Positions 5,673-5,909 of a stretch of 5,909 bases of DNA are shown one piece after another. Position 1 is the first letter of the stretch; each line of letters begins with the position of its first letter. Source of the stretch: Candidatus Solibacter sp. (GTDB lineage Bacteria > Acidobacteriota > Terriglobia > Bryobacterales > Bryobacteraceae); NCBI GenBank assembly GCA_026394025.1, contig JAPKZC010000239.1:1-5909 (forward strand), given 5' to 3'. The notes under the pieces were generated by a model, which ran no database searches, had not been told where the DNA came from, and was given only the letters and a program-made list of their open reading frames with translations. The translations under genes were made by a program, and so were the position numbers.

Positions 5673-5909
5673 TCTGGCTATCCGGGGGGCACAGGATGTG
5701 ACTCGCGGAGCGATCGACTCAAAATTGTTGGCCTTTTCGTCACCGGCGCTTTACCGTGGGGGTCCGGCCGCGGCGGCGGAATTTCTTCGCAGAAATAAAA
5801 CGTCGATTTTATTCCGCACACATCATCGGAACGCGAGAAGGGTAGAACGCGAGGTCTGATGGAGACTTCGCCAGCTTGATTGGATGGACCCTGGTCGAAT
5901 CCCCGGCGA
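5673..5909. other. Upstream region of the sortase operon, no gene seen
   Basis: No reading frame on either strand here looks like protein. As the 5' flank of a minus-strand operon it should hold the promoter, but I cannot assign -35/-10 boxes with confidence. The only structured element seen is the palindrome at 5794-5813. Confidence 0.5.
5794..5813. promoter_or_regulatory. AT-rich interrupted palindrome, possible operator
   Basis: AATAAAA and TTTTATT form perfect 7-base arms around the six bases CGTCGA. The site is AT-rich in a GC-rich surrounding and lies about 120 bases before the first start codon of the operon (5672). A TAAAAT inside it on the minus strand resembles a -10 box, but I find no convincing -35 partner. 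It could be a regulator binding site, a promoter element, or part of a terminator for a gene beyond the window. Confidence 0.3.

Noticed and set aside
5835..5909. tRNA-like 3' end (GGTCGAATCC) with a GGTAGA-like segment upstream at the right edge.
   Set aside because: The T-arm lacks one T of the usual TTCGAAT loop, and I could not fold a consistent D-arm, anticodon arm and acceptor stem within the visible bases. Chance resemblance is more likely.

Overview
The window is a GC-rich stretch of a diderm (Gram-negative type) bacterium. It carries the C-terminal end of an Omp85/BamA-TamA outer-membrane beta-barrel protein together with a sortase and an LPXTG protein. That combination, the family of the large YNPATG-repeat protein and the general style of the genes suggest Acidobacteriota. 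This is an inference from protein character; no ribosomal or other taxonomic marker lies in the window.

Layout, left to right. (1) On the + strand, bases 1-801 hold the last 266 codons of an Omp85-family barrel; its beginning lies outside the window. (2) Only 3 bases further on, and convergent with it, a minus-strand gene (805-1575) encodes a four-helix DUF4239 (bestrophin-like) membrane protein. (3) A clear intrinsic terminator (about 1610-1652, minus strand) separates it from the operon upstream. (4) Everything from 1676 to 5672 is read on the minus strand, apparently as one operon in the order: a secreted repeat protein (5672 down to 3242, split by an apparent one-base frameshift near 5395), a class D-type sortase (3245-2559, overlapping the repeat gene by an ATGA), and a secreted protein ending in LPKTG, a hydrophobic segment and a basic tail (2503-1676), followed by the terminator. 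(5) The right-hand 237 bases (5673-5909) hold no gene I can support. They contain an AT-rich interrupted palindrome that could be an operator.

The main biological story is a compact 'one sortase, one substrate' locus in an organism with an outer membrane. The sortase has its His, Cys and Arg catalytic residues. The neighbouring LPKTG protein has a signal peptide, a duplicated beta-rich domain and a long Pro/Ala stalk. The large protein in front has three copies of a roughly 70-80 residue domain, followed by an extremely Tyr/Gly-rich region with YNPATG motifs and an Arg/Gly-rich tail. It lacks a sorting signal, so it is more likely a co-exported surface partner than a sortase substrate. What the sortase attaches its substrate to in a diderm cell cannot be read from the sequence.
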